NCBI GenBank assembly: GCA_040775095.1
Contig: JAXGTD010000085.1
Span: forward strand, 1-19,253
Reading direction: 5' to 3'
Length of the DNA stretch: 19,253 nucleotides
DNA from: JAXGTD01 sp040775095
Lineage (GTDB): Bacteria > Pseudomonadota > Gammaproteobacteria > Chromatiales > Chromatiaceae
Shown here: piece by piece, positions 1 to 7,653 of the stretch
Layout of the letters: the number at the start of each line of letters is the position of its first letter
Position numbering within the stretch: position 1 is the first letter of the stretch
Position numbers and translations under genes: made by a program
The notes under the pieces: generated by a model
Seen by the model: only the letters and a program-made list of their open reading frames with translations
Databases searched by the model: none
Told to the model about the DNA's origin: nothing

Positions 1-384
1 CGTGTTGGCCCGCTCATCGCCGAGGGCGAGATTGTAATCCCGGGTGCCTCGCTCGTCGGTGTGTCCCACGAGCGTCACCCGCGCCCCGGGCGTGTTGTAG
101 AGGTAGTTGGCGTGGGTGCGCAGCAGCGCGGTGTACTCGGGCTGGATCTCGGCGGTGTCGTAGTCGAAGTAGATGACCCGGCGGTAAAGCGGGCTGGAAG
201 GGTCATCGAACGGCGACAGCGGCGTGGTGGTCGTCGCCGTGACAGGCCCGGTCTGGTCCTTTTGCCTGGACATCGCGTCGAGCTCGGCGGCACTCGGGAC
301 CTCGGACTGTTTTGGCGTGCTCGTGCAGCCGCCGGCGAAGGCGGCCGCGAGCAGCAGCGGGATCGGGCGCAGAAGCTTGTTCAC
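1..384 (-). CDS. pal: Pal, peptidoglycan-associated outer-membrane lipoprotein (3' end outside window)
   Basis: Pal anchors the outer membrane to peptidoglycan and binds TolB and TolA in the Tol-Pal system. I translated 128 codons from a GTG at 384 to the window edge without a stop. The N-terminus (MNKLLRPIPLLLAAAFAGGC) is a lipoprotein signal with Cys20 as the likely lipidated residue, although the lipobox AGGC is not the most canonical form. A Thr/Pro-rich linker follows, then the start of the OmpA-like domain: VIYFDYDTAEI, and later GHTDERGTRDYN, the peptidoglycan-binding signature. GAGGAG seven bases upstream supports the GTG start. It lies about 106 bases after tolB, as expected for tolB-pal. 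Only the C-terminal part of the OmpA domain is missing. Confidence 0.95.
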   Translation of the reverse strand, partial: MNKLLRPIPLLLAAAFAGGCTSTPKQSEVPSAAELDAMSRQKDQTGPVTATTTTPLSPFDDPSSPLYRRVIYFDYDTAEIQPEYTALLRTHANYLYNTPGARVTLVGHTDERGTRDYNLALGDERANT

Positions 385-451
385 GATGGGCTCCTCGGGG
401 ATGCGGACCGGCGGGGCGGTGTGGGGGAGTAGGGGCGACGCGGCGGGCGGC

Positions 452-474
452 GCGTTGGCCGAGCCGGCCAACGC
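452..474 (-). other. Perfect 9-bp hairpin between tolB and pal
   Basis: GCGTTGGCC (452-460) and GGCCAACGC (466-474) are perfect inverted repeats around a five-base loop, 17 bases past the tolB stop. No T tract follows in the minus direction. It is therefore more likely an mRNA processing or stability element, or a partial terminator that sets the TolB:Pal ratio, than a full intrinsic terminator. The role is inference. Confidence 0.5.
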
Positions 475-490
475 CGCGCACCGCCGCGGC

Positions 491-1786
491 TCAATGCGGC
501 AGCGGCGACCAGGCCGGTTCGCGAACCTCGCCGGTGTCCTGCGACAGACGCTGGTTCGCGCCGCCGCCGATCGTGGTCACCGCCAGCACACCGCGACCGT
601 TGTTCTGGGTTGCGTAAATTACCATGCTGCCGTTCGGCGCGAAACTTGGCGACTCGTCGAGCGCGCCGTTGCTCAGCAGACGCCTTCCGCCGCCGGATGC
701 GTCGGTGGCGACGACGCGGAACTGGCCCCCGACCCGGCTGATCATGACCAGGGAGCGCCCGTCTGGCGAATAGGAGGCGGCGGCGTTGTAGTCGCCCTCG
801 AAGGTCACGCGCTGGGCTGGCCCACCGCTGGCCGACACGCGATAGATCTGCGGTTTGCCACCGCGGTCGGATGTGAAGACCAGATGGCTGCCATCCGGGG
901 CCCAGGCGGGCTCGGTGTCGATGGCATAGTGGTCGGTGATCTGAGTCAACGCGCCGCTGCCGAGGTCCAGCACATAGATGTCGGGATTGCCGCCCTTCGA
1001 CAGGGTCATCGCAAGCCGGCGTCCGTCTGGCGAGAACGCCGGCGAGCCATTGATCCCCTCGAAACTGGCCACCCGCTGGCGCTGGCCGGTGGCGAGCTCC
1101 TGCACGTAGATCGATGACTTGCGGTCCTCGAACGACACGTAGGCCAGCCGGCGTCCGTCGGGCGACCAGGCGGGCGACATGATGGGGTCCGCGGAGTCCA
1201 CGATGGTCTGCGGGTTGTAACCGTCGGCGTCGGACACGCGCAGCGTCACCCGCTCGCGGTCACCGCGTCCGGCGGAGGTCACATAGGCGATTCGGGTCGA
1301 AAACACGCCCGGGTCGCCGGTCAGCTTCTGGTAGACGGCATCGGCGATCCGGTGCGCGGTATGGCGCAGCCCCTTCTCGGTGCTCGGCAGGCTCATGTTG
1401 AGGATCTGGTTGCCGCTGAAGACGTCGAACAGGCCGAAGCGTACGGTATAGCCGCCATCGGCGCCGGGCGAGACCTCGCCGACCACCAGGTTGTTCATGC
1501 CGAGCAGCTGCCATTCGCGGAAATCGATGTCCTCCTTGCGATGCGGCATGGCCAGCATCTCGCGTCGGGACATGGGGCGGAAGCGACCGCTACGCGCCAG
1601 GTCGGCGGAGATCACGTCGGCGATATCCAGCCCCGGGCGGGCTCCGTCGAGGTCGCCGAAGGGCACCACGGCAATGGGCTGGGCGCCCTCGATGCCGCCG
1701 GTGATCTCGATGGTCAGGCGTGCCTGCGCGCTGGTGCCGATGCAGAGCACGACGGCCATGGCGAACCGGATCAGATGTTTCATCAT
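491..1786 (-). CDS. tolB: TolB, periplasmic beta-propeller of the Tol-Pal system
   Basis: TolB is the soluble periplasmic protein that shuttles between Pal and TolA during outer-membrane constriction. The product has 431 residues, close to the usual TolB length of about 430. It starts with a Sec signal peptide (MMKHLIRFAMAVVLCIGTSA, cleavage near SAQA/RL). An N-terminal alpha/beta domain follows (IAVVPFGDL; ISADLARSGRF). From about residue 195 there are repeated propeller blades, each with a WSPDG, FSPDG or WAPDG motif: SPAWSPDGRRLAYVS, GSPAFSPDGRRLAM, EPAWAPDGSHLVFTS, AASYSPDGRSLVMIS and ESPSFAPNGSMVIYA. GGAGGG lies just upstream of the first ATG of an ATGATG pair; either could serve as start. 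A long gap with hairpins separates it from tolA. Confidence 0.97.
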   Translation of the reverse strand: MMKHLIRFAMAVVLCIGTSAQARLTIEITGGIEGAQPIAVVPFGDLDGARPGLDIADVISADLARSGRFRPMSRREMLAMPHRKEDIDFREWQLLGMNNLVVGEVSPGADGGYTVRFGLFDVFSGNQILNMSLPSTEKGLRHTAHRIADAVYQKLTGDPGVFSTRIAYVTSAGRGDRERVTLRVSDADGYNPQTIVDSADPIMSPAWSPDGRRLAYVSFEDRKSSIYVQELATGQRQRVASFEGINGSPAFSPDGRRLAMTLSKGGNPDIYVLDLGSGALTQITDHYAIDTEPAWAPDGSHLVFTSDRGGKPQIYRVSASGGPAQRVTFEGDYNAAASYSPDGRSLVMISRVGGQFRVVATDASGGGRRLLSNGALDESPSFAPNGSMVIYATQNNGRGVLAVTTIGGGANQRLSQDTGEVREPAWSPLPH

Positions 1787-1830
1787 AATGCCCTCCGTTT
1801 CTCGTTACGAGCCGATGGCCGATCCCGAAA

Positions 1831-1849
1831 CAGCGTGAGGGAAACGCTG
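1831..1849 (-). terminator. Second, weaker hairpin in the tolA-tolB gap
   Basis: CAGCGT (1831-1836) pairs with ACGCTG (1844-1849) around a seven-base loop. In the minus direction it is followed by TTTCGG. It sits directly after the 1857-1883 hairpin, so the two could act as tandem terminators. With a 6-bp stem and only three Ts it is weak alone. Confidence 0.35.
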
Positions 1850-1856
1850 ACGAAAA

Positions 1857-1883
1857 GCGATTCCCGCGCAATCCGGGAATCGC
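1857..1883 (-). terminator. Probable intrinsic terminator downstream of tolA
   Basis: GCGATTCCCG (1857-1866) and CGGGAATCGC (1874-1883) form a perfect 10-bp stem with a seven-base loop. On the minus strand the stem is followed at once by TTTTCGTC. This is a recognisable, moderately U-rich Rho-independent terminator reading in the tolQRA direction. It implies that tolB-pal either depends on read-through or has its own promoter in 1787-1856, where I see no clear -35/-10 pair. Confidence 0.6.
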
Positions 1884-1933
1884 GCTTCTCGGATTGCGAG
1901 CTGATTTTATCCATGGATGGATTCGATCCGTGT

Positions 1934-1971
1934 CACCGTTGCGCGGCGGCCAATGGTGTCGCGCAACGGTG
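1934..1971 (-). other. Perfect 12-bp hairpin just after tolA
   Basis: CACCGTTGCGCG (1934-1945) is the exact reverse complement of CGCGCAACGGTG (1960-1971), around a 14-base loop. It begins 19 bases past the tolA stop codon. There is no T tract next to it on the minus strand, so it looks like a 3'-end stabilising structure or an RNase processing site working with the terminator further on. Flanking GATC/GATC could extend it after an internal loop. Confidence 0.55.
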
Positions 1972-1989
1972 GACTCGATCGGGGCCTTG

Positions 1990-3345
1990 CTAAGGCGAGA
2001 AATCCATGTCGAAGCTGCGAAAGATCTTGAACTCGTCCCCGTCCGGCACCGGCAGCGGCGACGCCTTGTAGACGGCCGCGACAACGGACTGATCGAACGC
2101 CGCGTTGCCGCTGCTGGTGACCACCTTGACGCTGCCGGGAATCACCTGTCCGCCAGGCTCGAGCTCGATTCGCAGCTTTCCACTGATCCCCGGTGACAGC
2201 CCGGGTGGGATCAACCAGACACTACGCACGCGCTGCTCGATCATCGGCACGTATTTGCTGGCCAGCTGCCGTACGCGCTGCTCGTTCACGAAGCGGTCGT
2301 TGGCCGCGCTCCGGTCACGTTGCTCGGCGGCCAGCGCCTCGATCAGGCTCTGCTCGCGCCGTTGCGCCTGCGCGGCGGCCTCGGCCTCGACCTGACGGCG
2401 CGCCTCCGCCTCGGCGCGTTGACGCGCCGCCTCGAGCTTCTGTTCCGCCTCGCGCGCGGCGCGCGCGTCGGCCTCCCGGCGTGCGGCCTCCTCGGCCTCG
2501 CGTTGCGCCCGGGCCTCGGCCTCGCGCCGTTGCTGTTCGGCGATGGCCTGCCTCTTTGCCTCCAGCTCGGCCTTGCGTTTGGCCTCCTCGTCGGCGCGCC
2601 GCTTCGCCTCCTGGGCGACCTTCCGGCGAATCTCGTCCTCGGCGCGGCGGCGCTCGGCCTCGCGCTGGGCCTCCGCCTGCTCGGCCTTACGCCGCGCCTC
2701 CTGTTCTGCCTGGCGTCTGGCCTCTTCGGCGGCCAGGCGCGCGGCCTCTTCCGCCTGTTGCCGGGCCTGTTCCTCGGCCAGACGTTTCGCCTCGGCCTGC
2801 GCCTCGCGACGCGCCTGCTCGGCCAGGCGCCTCGCCTCCTGTTCTGCCTGGCGTTTGGCCTCTTCTGCCTGTTGGCGGGCCTGCTCCTCGGCCTCGGCGG
2901 CCTTGCGCTCCGCCTCCTGTTGCTTGGCCTGCTCCTGGGCCTGGCGCTTCGCCTCGGCCTCGGCGGCCAGGCGCTCCGCCTCCTGTTGCGCTTGCCGTTT
3001 GGCCTCTTCCGCTTGCCGTTTGGCCTCTTCCTCGGCACGGCGGGTCTCGAGCTCGGCCTGGCGCTGTTCGGTCTGCGCCTTTGCGTCGTCCGTTGCCTGG
3101 GGCGCTGTCTTGGGGGGCTCCGGCGGCCGCGGCGTCTCTTTCGCTGCCTTCGCCTTGAGCTCGGCCACGCGTTGTTGGATGTCGGGCGTGTCGAAGACCC
3201 GCGCCTGAATCAGGTCCTCGCTGGCGCCAAGCTTGTCACTGCGCAGCGTCCAGTTCACACCGAACAGGATCAACAGCGCCAGCGCCAGGTGCAGGAGCAG
3301 CGACCAGCCCAGCGACGACGGATTCCGGCGAAGGATCTGCCACAT
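1990..3345 (-). CDS. tolA: TolA, inner-membrane energy-transducing rod of Tol-Pal
   Basis: TolA spans the periplasm and links the TolQR motor to TolB and Pal. The 451 residues show the three TolA domains. Residues about 11-32 form a single N-terminal membrane helix (WSLLLHLALALLILFGVNW). Residues about 65-335 are a very long Ala/Glu/Arg/Lys/Gln-rich coiled helix with repeats such as AKRQAEEAKRQAQQEAERLA. The last ~115 residues are the globular domain III, with KYVPMIEQRVRSVWLIPPG, GKLRIELEPGG and FDQSVVAAVYKASPLPVP. The total is slightly longer than the E. coli protein (421), with the difference in the rod. It lies 36 bases after tolR, in the same transcription unit. Confidence 0.97.
   Translation of the reverse strand: MWQILRRNPSSLGWSLLLHLALALLILFGVNWTLRSDKLGASEDLIQARVFDTPDIQQRVAELKAKAAKETPRPPEPPKTAPQATDDAKAQTEQRQAELETRRAEEEAKRQAEEAKRQAQQEAERLAAEAEAKRQAQEQAKQQEAERKAAEAEEQARQQAEEAKRQAEQEARRLAEQARREAQAEAKRLAEEQARQQAEEAARLAAEEARRQAEQEARRKAEQAEAQREAERRRAEDEIRRKVAQEAKRRADEEAKRKAELEAKRQAIAEQQRREAEARAQREAEEAARREADARAAREAEQKLEAARQRAEAEARRQVEAEAAAQAQRREQSLIEALAAEQRDRSAANDRFVNEQRVRQLASKYVPMIEQRVRSVWLIPPGLSPGISGKLRIELEPGGQVIPGSVKVVTSSGNAAFDQSVVAAVYKASPLPVPDGDEFKIFRSFDMDFSP
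2380..3060 (-). repeat. Degenerate repeats encoding the TolA coiled rod
   Basis: This stretch of tolA consists of imperfect short repeats built from GAG/GAA-GCG-CGC-type codons (units like EEAKRQA, EQARRQA). On the plus strand they read as recurring 'gcctc...gcc' blocks. They code for the helical rod, can drift in length by slippage, and produce spurious long open frames in other phases. Confidence 0.6.
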
Positions 3346-3381
3346 GATCAGCCCTGCCGCCTCATCGGACCGACAAGGTAC

Positions 3382-3825
3382 TCAACGTTTTGCATCCGCT
3401 GGTGGTGCCTGCGTCATCAGCCCGACGCTGGCGGCGCCGGCTGCCTGGGCGACCACCATGGCGTCGACCACGCGGCCATAATCGACACGCTGGTCGGCAC
3501 GCACCATGACCGGTGTCTCTGGGGCGTTATTCAGGGCAATGCGGATGCCATTGAGCATGTCCATCTCGTCGACGGGTCGTGGGTCATTGTCACCGATGTC
3601 GAGATAGGTGTCGCCGAATTGGTCGATATGGATCACGATGGGTAGACGTCCCTGACCGGGCAATGGCTCGGCGGCGGATTTGGGCAGGTCGACCTTGACC
3701 CCCTGCGTGATCAGCGGTGCGGTGACCATGAAGATCACCAGCAGGACCAGCATCACGTCGATGTAGGGCACGACATTGATGTCGGACATCGGACGGCGGC
3801 GGGCGCGGCGCTCTTTACGCTTCAT
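3382..3825 (-). CDS. tolR: TolR, ExbD/TolR-family motor subunit
   Basis: TolR is the proton-channel partner of TolQ and carries a periplasmic peptidoglycan-binding domain. The 147 residues begin with a basic cytoplasmic tail (KRKERRARRRP), then MSDINVVPYIDVMLVLLVIF. That is the hallmark ExbD/TolR membrane helix, with Asp23 as the essential protonatable residue. The remaining ~105 residues are the periplasmic domain (KVDLPKSAAEPLPG; RADQRVDYGRVVDAM). It is 15 bases downstream of tolQ and 36 upstream of tolA, consistent with co-transcription. The ribosome-binding site is weak, so translational coupling to tolQ is plausible. Confidence 0.97.
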   Translation of the reverse strand: MKRKERRARRRPMSDINVVPYIDVMLVLLVIFMVTAPLITQGVKVDLPKSAAEPLPGQGRLPIVIHIDQFGDTYLDIGDNDPRPVDEMDMLNGIRIALNNAPETPVMVRADQRVDYGRVVDAMVVAQAAGAASVGLMTQAPPADAKR

Positions 3826-3840
3826 AGTCGTTGTCGCGGC

Positions 3841-4515
3841 TCAGCCGCGGCCCTGGCGCTGGAGCAGGGTGGAGAATTCCTCCATGAACTCCTCGTAGCG
3901 GTTGTTGAGCCGCTCCACCTGGTTGCTGTAGCGGTTGTAGGCGATGACGGCCGGGATCGCGGCAAACAGACCGATCGCGGTGGCGACCAGTGCCTCGGAG
4001 ATACCCGGGGCCACCAGCGCGAGGGTCGCCTGCTGCACGTTTCCCAACGCATGAAACGCGTTCATGATGCCCCAGACGGTGCCAAACAGGCCCACGTATG
4101 GGCTGGTGGAGCCCACCGTGGCCAGGAACGGGAGATTGGCGTCGAGGCGATCCATCTCGCGGCTCAGGGCGACACGCATGGAGCGTTCCGCGCCGAGGAT
4201 GACGGCCATGGTGTCATCCGGGTCGGTCTTGCGCAGCCGCACGTATTCCTTGAAACCGTTGCGGAAGATCGATGCCAGGCCGTTGGCGGTCTTCTCTTCC
4301 TGGCTCAGCTCTCGATAGAGCGTGCTCAGATCGCCGCCGGACCAGAACTGGTGCTCGAACGCATCCGCCGCCCGCCGGGCCTGCTTGAGCACCCGTGAGC
4401 GGTCGAAGATCGCGGCCCAGGACAGCAGCGACGCCAGCACGAGCGTCACCAGCACGAGCTGGACGACCAGGCTGGCATTGAGGACCAGATCCAATAGCGA
4501 AAGCTCAGAGCCCAT
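3841..4515 (-). CDS. tolQ: TolQ, ExbB/TolQ/MotA-family proton channel
   Basis: TolQ assembles with TolR into the proton-driven inner-membrane motor that energises TolA. The 224 residues contain three membrane helices: about 7-34 (LVLNASLVVQLVLVTLVLAS), about 127-153 (LPFLATVGSTSPYVGLFGTV) and about 166-193 (LVAPGISEALVATAIGLFAA). The GTVWGIMNAF and GISEALVATA(I)GL motifs are typical of the MotA/TolQ/ExbB family. Its start overlaps the end of ybgC by 11 bases, and a GGAGATGG ribosome-binding site lies inside ybgC, so the two are translationally coupled. Confidence 0.97.
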   Translation of the reverse strand: MGSELSLLDLVLNASLVVQLVLVTLVLASLLSWAAIFDRSRVLKQARRAADAFEHQFWSGGDLSTLYRELSQEEKTANGLASIFRNGFKEYVRLRKTDPDDTMAVILGAERSMRVALSREMDRLDANLPFLATVGSTSPYVGLFGTVWGIMNAFHALGNVQQATLALVAPGISEALVATAIGLFAAIPAVIAYNRYSNQVERLNNRYEEFMEEFSTLLQRQGRG

Positions 4516-4936
4516 CGACCATCTCCATCAAGAGTACCTCGGGGATGCGCACCGGGCGCATGCGTTCGGTGTCGACACAGGCGATATTCACGTCGCCGCG
4601 GCAACACACGGCACCGTCGCGATCGCGCACGACCTCTTGCCGGAAATCGATTCCGGCGCGGCCATGGCCACTGAGGCGCGCGGTGACGGTGAGCAGGTCG
4701 TCGAGCCGGGCCGGCTGCAGGAACCGGATCGCCGCCTTGCGCGCGACGAACAGGATCCCGTGGCTCTGGCGCAACCGCTGCTGATCGTAGCCCAGCGCCC
4801 GCAGCCATTCCGTGCGGGCGCGCTCCATGAAGCGCAGGTAATTGGCGTAGAAGACGACGCCTGCCGCATCGGTATCCTCGTAGTAGACGCGCACCGGCCA
4901 GCGAAACACGGCCGCGCTCTCCGCTTCCTGAGTCAT
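4505..4936 (-). CDS. ybgC: YbgC, Tol-Pal-associated acyl-CoA thioesterase
   Basis: YbgC is a cytoplasmic hotdog-fold thioesterase of the 4-hydroxybenzoyl-CoA thioesterase family, found at the head of tol-pal operons. The 143-residue product has the family signature RVYYEDTDAAGVVFYANYL, in which Asp23 corresponds to the catalytic aspartate, followed by FMERARTEWLR. The reading frame is open upstream to 5155, but the extension is Pro/Arg-rich and unlike the family, so I chose the ATG at 4936. No strong ribosome-binding site is seen at that start (GGGTGAT only). It overlaps tolQ by 11 bases. Confidence 0.93.
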   Translation of the reverse strand: MTQEAESAAVFRWPVRVYYEDTDAAGVVFYANYLRFMERARTEWLRALGYDQQRLRQSHGILFVARKAAIRFLQPARLDDLLTVTARLSGHGRAGIDFRQEVVRDRDGAVCCRGDVNIACVDTERMRPVRIPEVLLMEMVDGL

Positions 4937-4966
4937 GCAGAGATCACCCGATCCAAAAAGCCCACT

Positions 4967-4995
4967 AGAATAGCGAAATCGACCGGAAAACGCAT
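4967..4995 (-). promoter_or_regulatory. Possible promoter upstream of ybgC-tolQRA
   Basis: A short AT-rich island in otherwise GC-rich sequence reads CTATTCTAG on the minus strand, with TATTCT (4967-4972) as a candidate -10 box about 31 bases upstream of the ybgC ATG. A convincing -35 at the usual spacing is not visible. The rest of the 4937-5170 gap holds nothing else I can identify. Confidence 0.3.
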
Positions 4996-5170
4996 CCCCG
5001 ATGCGCGGGAGCGGGGCCTCGATCCCTCCCGTGACCGCCCGGCAAGGGCTCTGCCGCGGCGGGTGTTGCCTGCCCGCGCCGATCGGGACAGACCGCTTCG
5101 GCCATGGTCTCTCGGGTCGGGGGGTGGTGTCGGGTGTGCCGTGTTGGGCGTTCACGCGGGCAAACGGACC

Positions 5171-6238
5171 TCAGTCGGAAGGCGGGTCGAAGAGATCCGC
5201 TACCTCCGGCCGTTGCGTGAGCCCATCGTCGCGCCGGGTCGGCGGCCGCATCCCGAGGTGCAGGTACGCGGTCTGGGTCGCGACCCGTCCACGTGGCGTG
5301 CGCATGAGGTAGCCCTGCTGAATCAGGTACGGCTCGAGCACGTCCTCGATGGTGCCTCGCTCCTCGCCGATGGCCGCGGCCAGGCTCTCCACGCCGACGG
5401 GACCGCCGTCGAACTTCTCGATGACGGCCCGGATCAGACGGCGGTCCATGTGATCGAATCCAAGGTGGTCCACCTTGAGCATCGCGAGGGCCCGGTCAGC
5501 GACCTCGCGGGTGATGCGGCCGTCTGCCTTCACCTGGGCGTAGTCGCGCACCCGGCGCAGCAGCCGGTTGGCGATGCGCGGGGTGCCGCGGGCGCGTCGC
5601 GCGATCTCGGCGGCGCCGTCGGCCTCGGTGTCGATGGCCAGGATCTGCGCGGAGCGCCGCACGATGCGGGTCAGGTCCTCGGCGCTGTAATACTCCAAGC
5701 GCTGTACGATGCCGAAGCGATCGCGCAGCGGCGAGGTCAGCAGCCCCGCACGTGTGGTCGCGCCCACGAGGGTGAAAGGGGGCAGGTCGAGCTTGATCGA
5801 GCGCGCCGCCGGTCCATCGCCGATCATGATGTCGAGCTGGAAGTCCTCCATCGCCGGGTACAAGACCTCTTCCACGACCGGGCTCAGGCGGTGAATCTCG
5901 TCGACAAAGAGCACGTCGCCGGCATCCAGATTGGTCAGCAGCGCGGCCAGGTCGCCGGGTTTCTCCAGTACCGGGCCGGAGGTCTGGCGCAGATTGACCC
6001 GCATCTCGTGCGCAACGATGTGCGCCAGCGTCGTCTTGCCGAGCCCGGGTGGGCCGAAGATCAGGGTGTGGTCGAGGGCCTCGGCGCGTGCGCGGGCGGC
6101 CCCGATGAAGATCTCCATCTGCTCGCGCACCGCCGGTTGGCCGACGTAGTCCTCGAGTCGGCGCGGGCGGATTGCACGGTCGATCGCGTTATCGTCGGCG
6201 GCGGCATCGGGGCTGATCAGGCGATCGGGGTCAGGCAT
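5171..6238 (-). CDS. ruvB: RuvB, Holliday-junction branch-migration ATPase
   Basis: RuvB is the hexameric AAA+ motor that, with RuvA, drives branch migration of Holliday junctions during recombinational repair. The 355 residues hold the RuvB N-terminal signature (RAIRPRRLEDYVGQPAVREQ), Walker A GPPGLGKTT (about 63-70), Walker B with DEIHRL (113-118), the GATTRAG sensor region and the arginine-finger region RDRFGIV. A C-terminal winged-helix DNA-binding domain follows (RRLIRAVIEKFDGGPVG; EPYLIQQGYLMRTPRGR). The length matches the family (about 335-355). It follows ruvA by 106 bases. The Shine-Dalgarno sequence is poor. Confidence 0.98.
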   Translation of the reverse strand: MPDPDRLISPDAAADDNAIDRAIRPRRLEDYVGQPAVREQMEIFIGAARARAEALDHTLIFGPPGLGKTTLAHIVAHEMRVNLRQTSGPVLEKPGDLAALLTNLDAGDVLFVDEIHRLSPVVEEVLYPAMEDFQLDIMIGDGPAARSIKLDLPPFTLVGATTRAGLLTSPLRDRFGIVQRLEYYSAEDLTRIVRRSAQILAIDTEADGAAEIARRARGTPRIANRLLRRVRDYAQVKADGRITREVADRALAMLKVDHLGFDHMDRRLIRAVIEKFDGGPVGVESLAAAIGEERGTIEDVLEPYLIQQGYLMRTPRGRVATQTAYLHLGMRPPTRRDDGLTQRPEVADLFDPPSD

Positions 6239-6344
6239 GGGGGACGGTTCTTCCGCGTTGCACTGGGTGTTTCAATCCCGTGGTCTGACAGGGCGCCGCC
6301 CAGCGCCCGGTCCGGGTGGCTGTTGCGGTTGCGGGGCAGGCGAT

Positions 6345-6950
6345 TCAAGGCATGCCCGCCGATTTCAGCGCGGCGCGAATGATCTCCTCCGAGGTCTTGG
6401 CCCCGTCGTCGGCCGCGCGGGCCATCCGATTGGCGTCGGCGGGCCGGTAGCCCAGTGCGATCAGGGCGCTGATCGCGTCGGTCAGACCGCCCTGGGCCTG
6501 CGCCGTGGCGCTTGGGGCGGTGCCGGTCGCCGCCGGTGCGCCGCCGAGATCGCCGATGCGGTCTTTCATCTCCATGACCAGCCGCTGGGCGGTCTTTTTA
6601 CCGATCCCGGGCAGGCGGCTGAGGGCGACGAGGTCTTCCTGCTCAATGCACAGTGCGAAGCGTCCGGCGTCCATTCCCGACAGGATCGCCAGAGCCATCT
6701 TGGCACCGACACCGGTCACCCGCAGCAGGTTGCGGAAGAGGGCCCGGTCGGCCTCGCGCAGGAAACCGTAGAGGACGTGGGCGTCCTCGCGCACCACCAG
6801 GTGGGTGATGAGGCTCACCGGCTCGCCGATGCCCGGGAGGTCGTAGAAGGTCGACATCGGGGCCTCGACCTCATAGCCGACGCCACCGACGTCGATCAGC
6901 ACCTGGGGTGGGTGTTTGGCGACGATCTCGCCGCGAAGTCTTCCGATCAT
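6345..6950 (-). CDS. ruvA: RuvA, Holliday-junction binding protein
   Basis: RuvA tetramers bind four-way DNA junctions and load RuvB. The 201 residues show the N-terminal OB-fold (MIGRLRGEIVAKHPPQVLID; GVGYEV), then two helix-hairpin-helix motifs (LLRVTGVGAKMALAILSGM and LSRLPGIGKKTAQRLVMEM). After an Ala/Thr/Gly-rich flexible linker comes domain III, which contacts RuvB (ALIALGYRPADANRMARA; SEEIIRAALK). The length is as expected. It lies between ruvC and ruvB in the usual order. Confidence 0.98.
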   Translation of the reverse strand: MIGRLRGEIVAKHPPQVLIDVGGVGYEVEAPMSTFYDLPGIGEPVSLITHLVVREDAHVLYGFLREADRALFRNLLRVTGVGAKMALAILSGMDAGRFALCIEQEDLVALSRLPGIGKKTAQRLVMEMKDRIGDLGGAPAATGTAPSATAQAQGGLTDAISALIALGYRPADANRMARAADDGAKTSEEIIRAALKSAGMP

Positions 6951-7049
6951 TGCTTGGATTCGCTCACGGGCTCAGATGCCACGGGGATGAAATACCTTCC
7001 GCCAGACCGCGCGAACGGCGCCACTGGCCACTTGTCGGACAGACCCGCC

Positions 7050-7595
7050 TCAAGGTTTGAAATCGCGCCAGGAGGCGGCGGCGCGTTTTCGCGCCGGGAT
7101 GCCCATGGAGTGTGCATGGCACAGGGCGATGGCCAGCGCGTCGGCCTCGTCTTCGCCGAGCCGCTCGGTCAGAGACAGCAGCACGCGCACCATGTGCTGC
7201 ACCTGCGACTTCTCCGCGCCGCCGGTTCCCACCACCGCGAGCTTGATCGACTTGGGGCTGTACTCGTGCACCTGCACGCCGCCCTTGAGTCCGGCGCAGA
7301 GGATGGCGCCGCGTGCCTGCCCGATCTTCAACGCCGCGGTCGGGTCGCGCGCGAAGATCAACTGTTCCACGGCCATCTCGTGCGGGCGATGCTCGGCGAC
7401 GAGCGCGGCGACGCCATCGAAGATCAGTCCGAGCCGATCCGGCCAGGGGTGGTCGCCGACGCGCAGACAGCCGCTTGCAATGCAGCGGCTGTGGCGTCCA
7501 TCGCTATCGATGACGCCGAAGCCGGTGTTGCGTGAGCCCGGGTCGATACCGAGGATCCGGTGACGTAGCTGCGGCGTGGGCGAGACAGGGGCCAT
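7050..7595 (-). CDS. ruvC: RuvC, Holliday-junction resolvase
   Basis: RuvC is the RNase H-fold endonuclease that cuts Holliday junctions symmetrically. The 181 residues include all expected acidic metal ligands: Asp18 (ILGIDPGSRNTGFGV), Glu78 (MAVEQLIF), and Asp149 and Asp152 (EDEADALAIALCHAH). The motif QARGAIL is also typical. The start gives an N-terminal extension of about ten residues relative to E. coli RuvC, and no clear ribosome-binding site is visible. It lies 58 bases after yebC and 99 before ruvA. Confidence 0.97.
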   Translation of the reverse strand: MAPVSPTPQLRHRILGIDPGSRNTGFGVIDSDGRHSRCIASGCLRVGDHPWPDRLGLIFDGVAALVAEHRPHEMAVEQLIFARDPTAALKIGQARGAILCAGLKGGVQVHEYSPKSIKLAVVGTGGAEKSQVQHMVRVLLSLTERLGEDEADALAIALCHAHSMGIPARKRAAASWRDFKP

Positions 7596-7653
7596 GTTGG
7601 CTGGGGGGCGGCTGCAGTGCAGTGGGCATCAAGTGGCGAGGTCGCGGTGATGC

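Noticed and set aside
2320..3645. Plus-strand leucine/glycine-rich frame (441 codons) that looks like a membrane protein
   Set aside because: It is the complement of the repeated TolA rod codons (GAG/GCG/CGC read as leucine and glycine-rich sequence).
4937..5155. N-terminal extension of YbgC to 5155
   Set aside because: The added 73 residues are Pro/Arg-rich and not part of the thioesterase family; a family-like start is at 4936.
6291..6308. GGGCGC/GCGCCC hairpin between ruvA and ruvB
   Set aside because: Short GC stem with no T tract in the middle of a conserved operon; expected often by chance at this GC content.
4322..6382. Plus-strand open frame (686 codons) opposite ybgC and ruvB
   Set aside because: Shadow of two well-recognised genes on the other strand; no domain in its translation.
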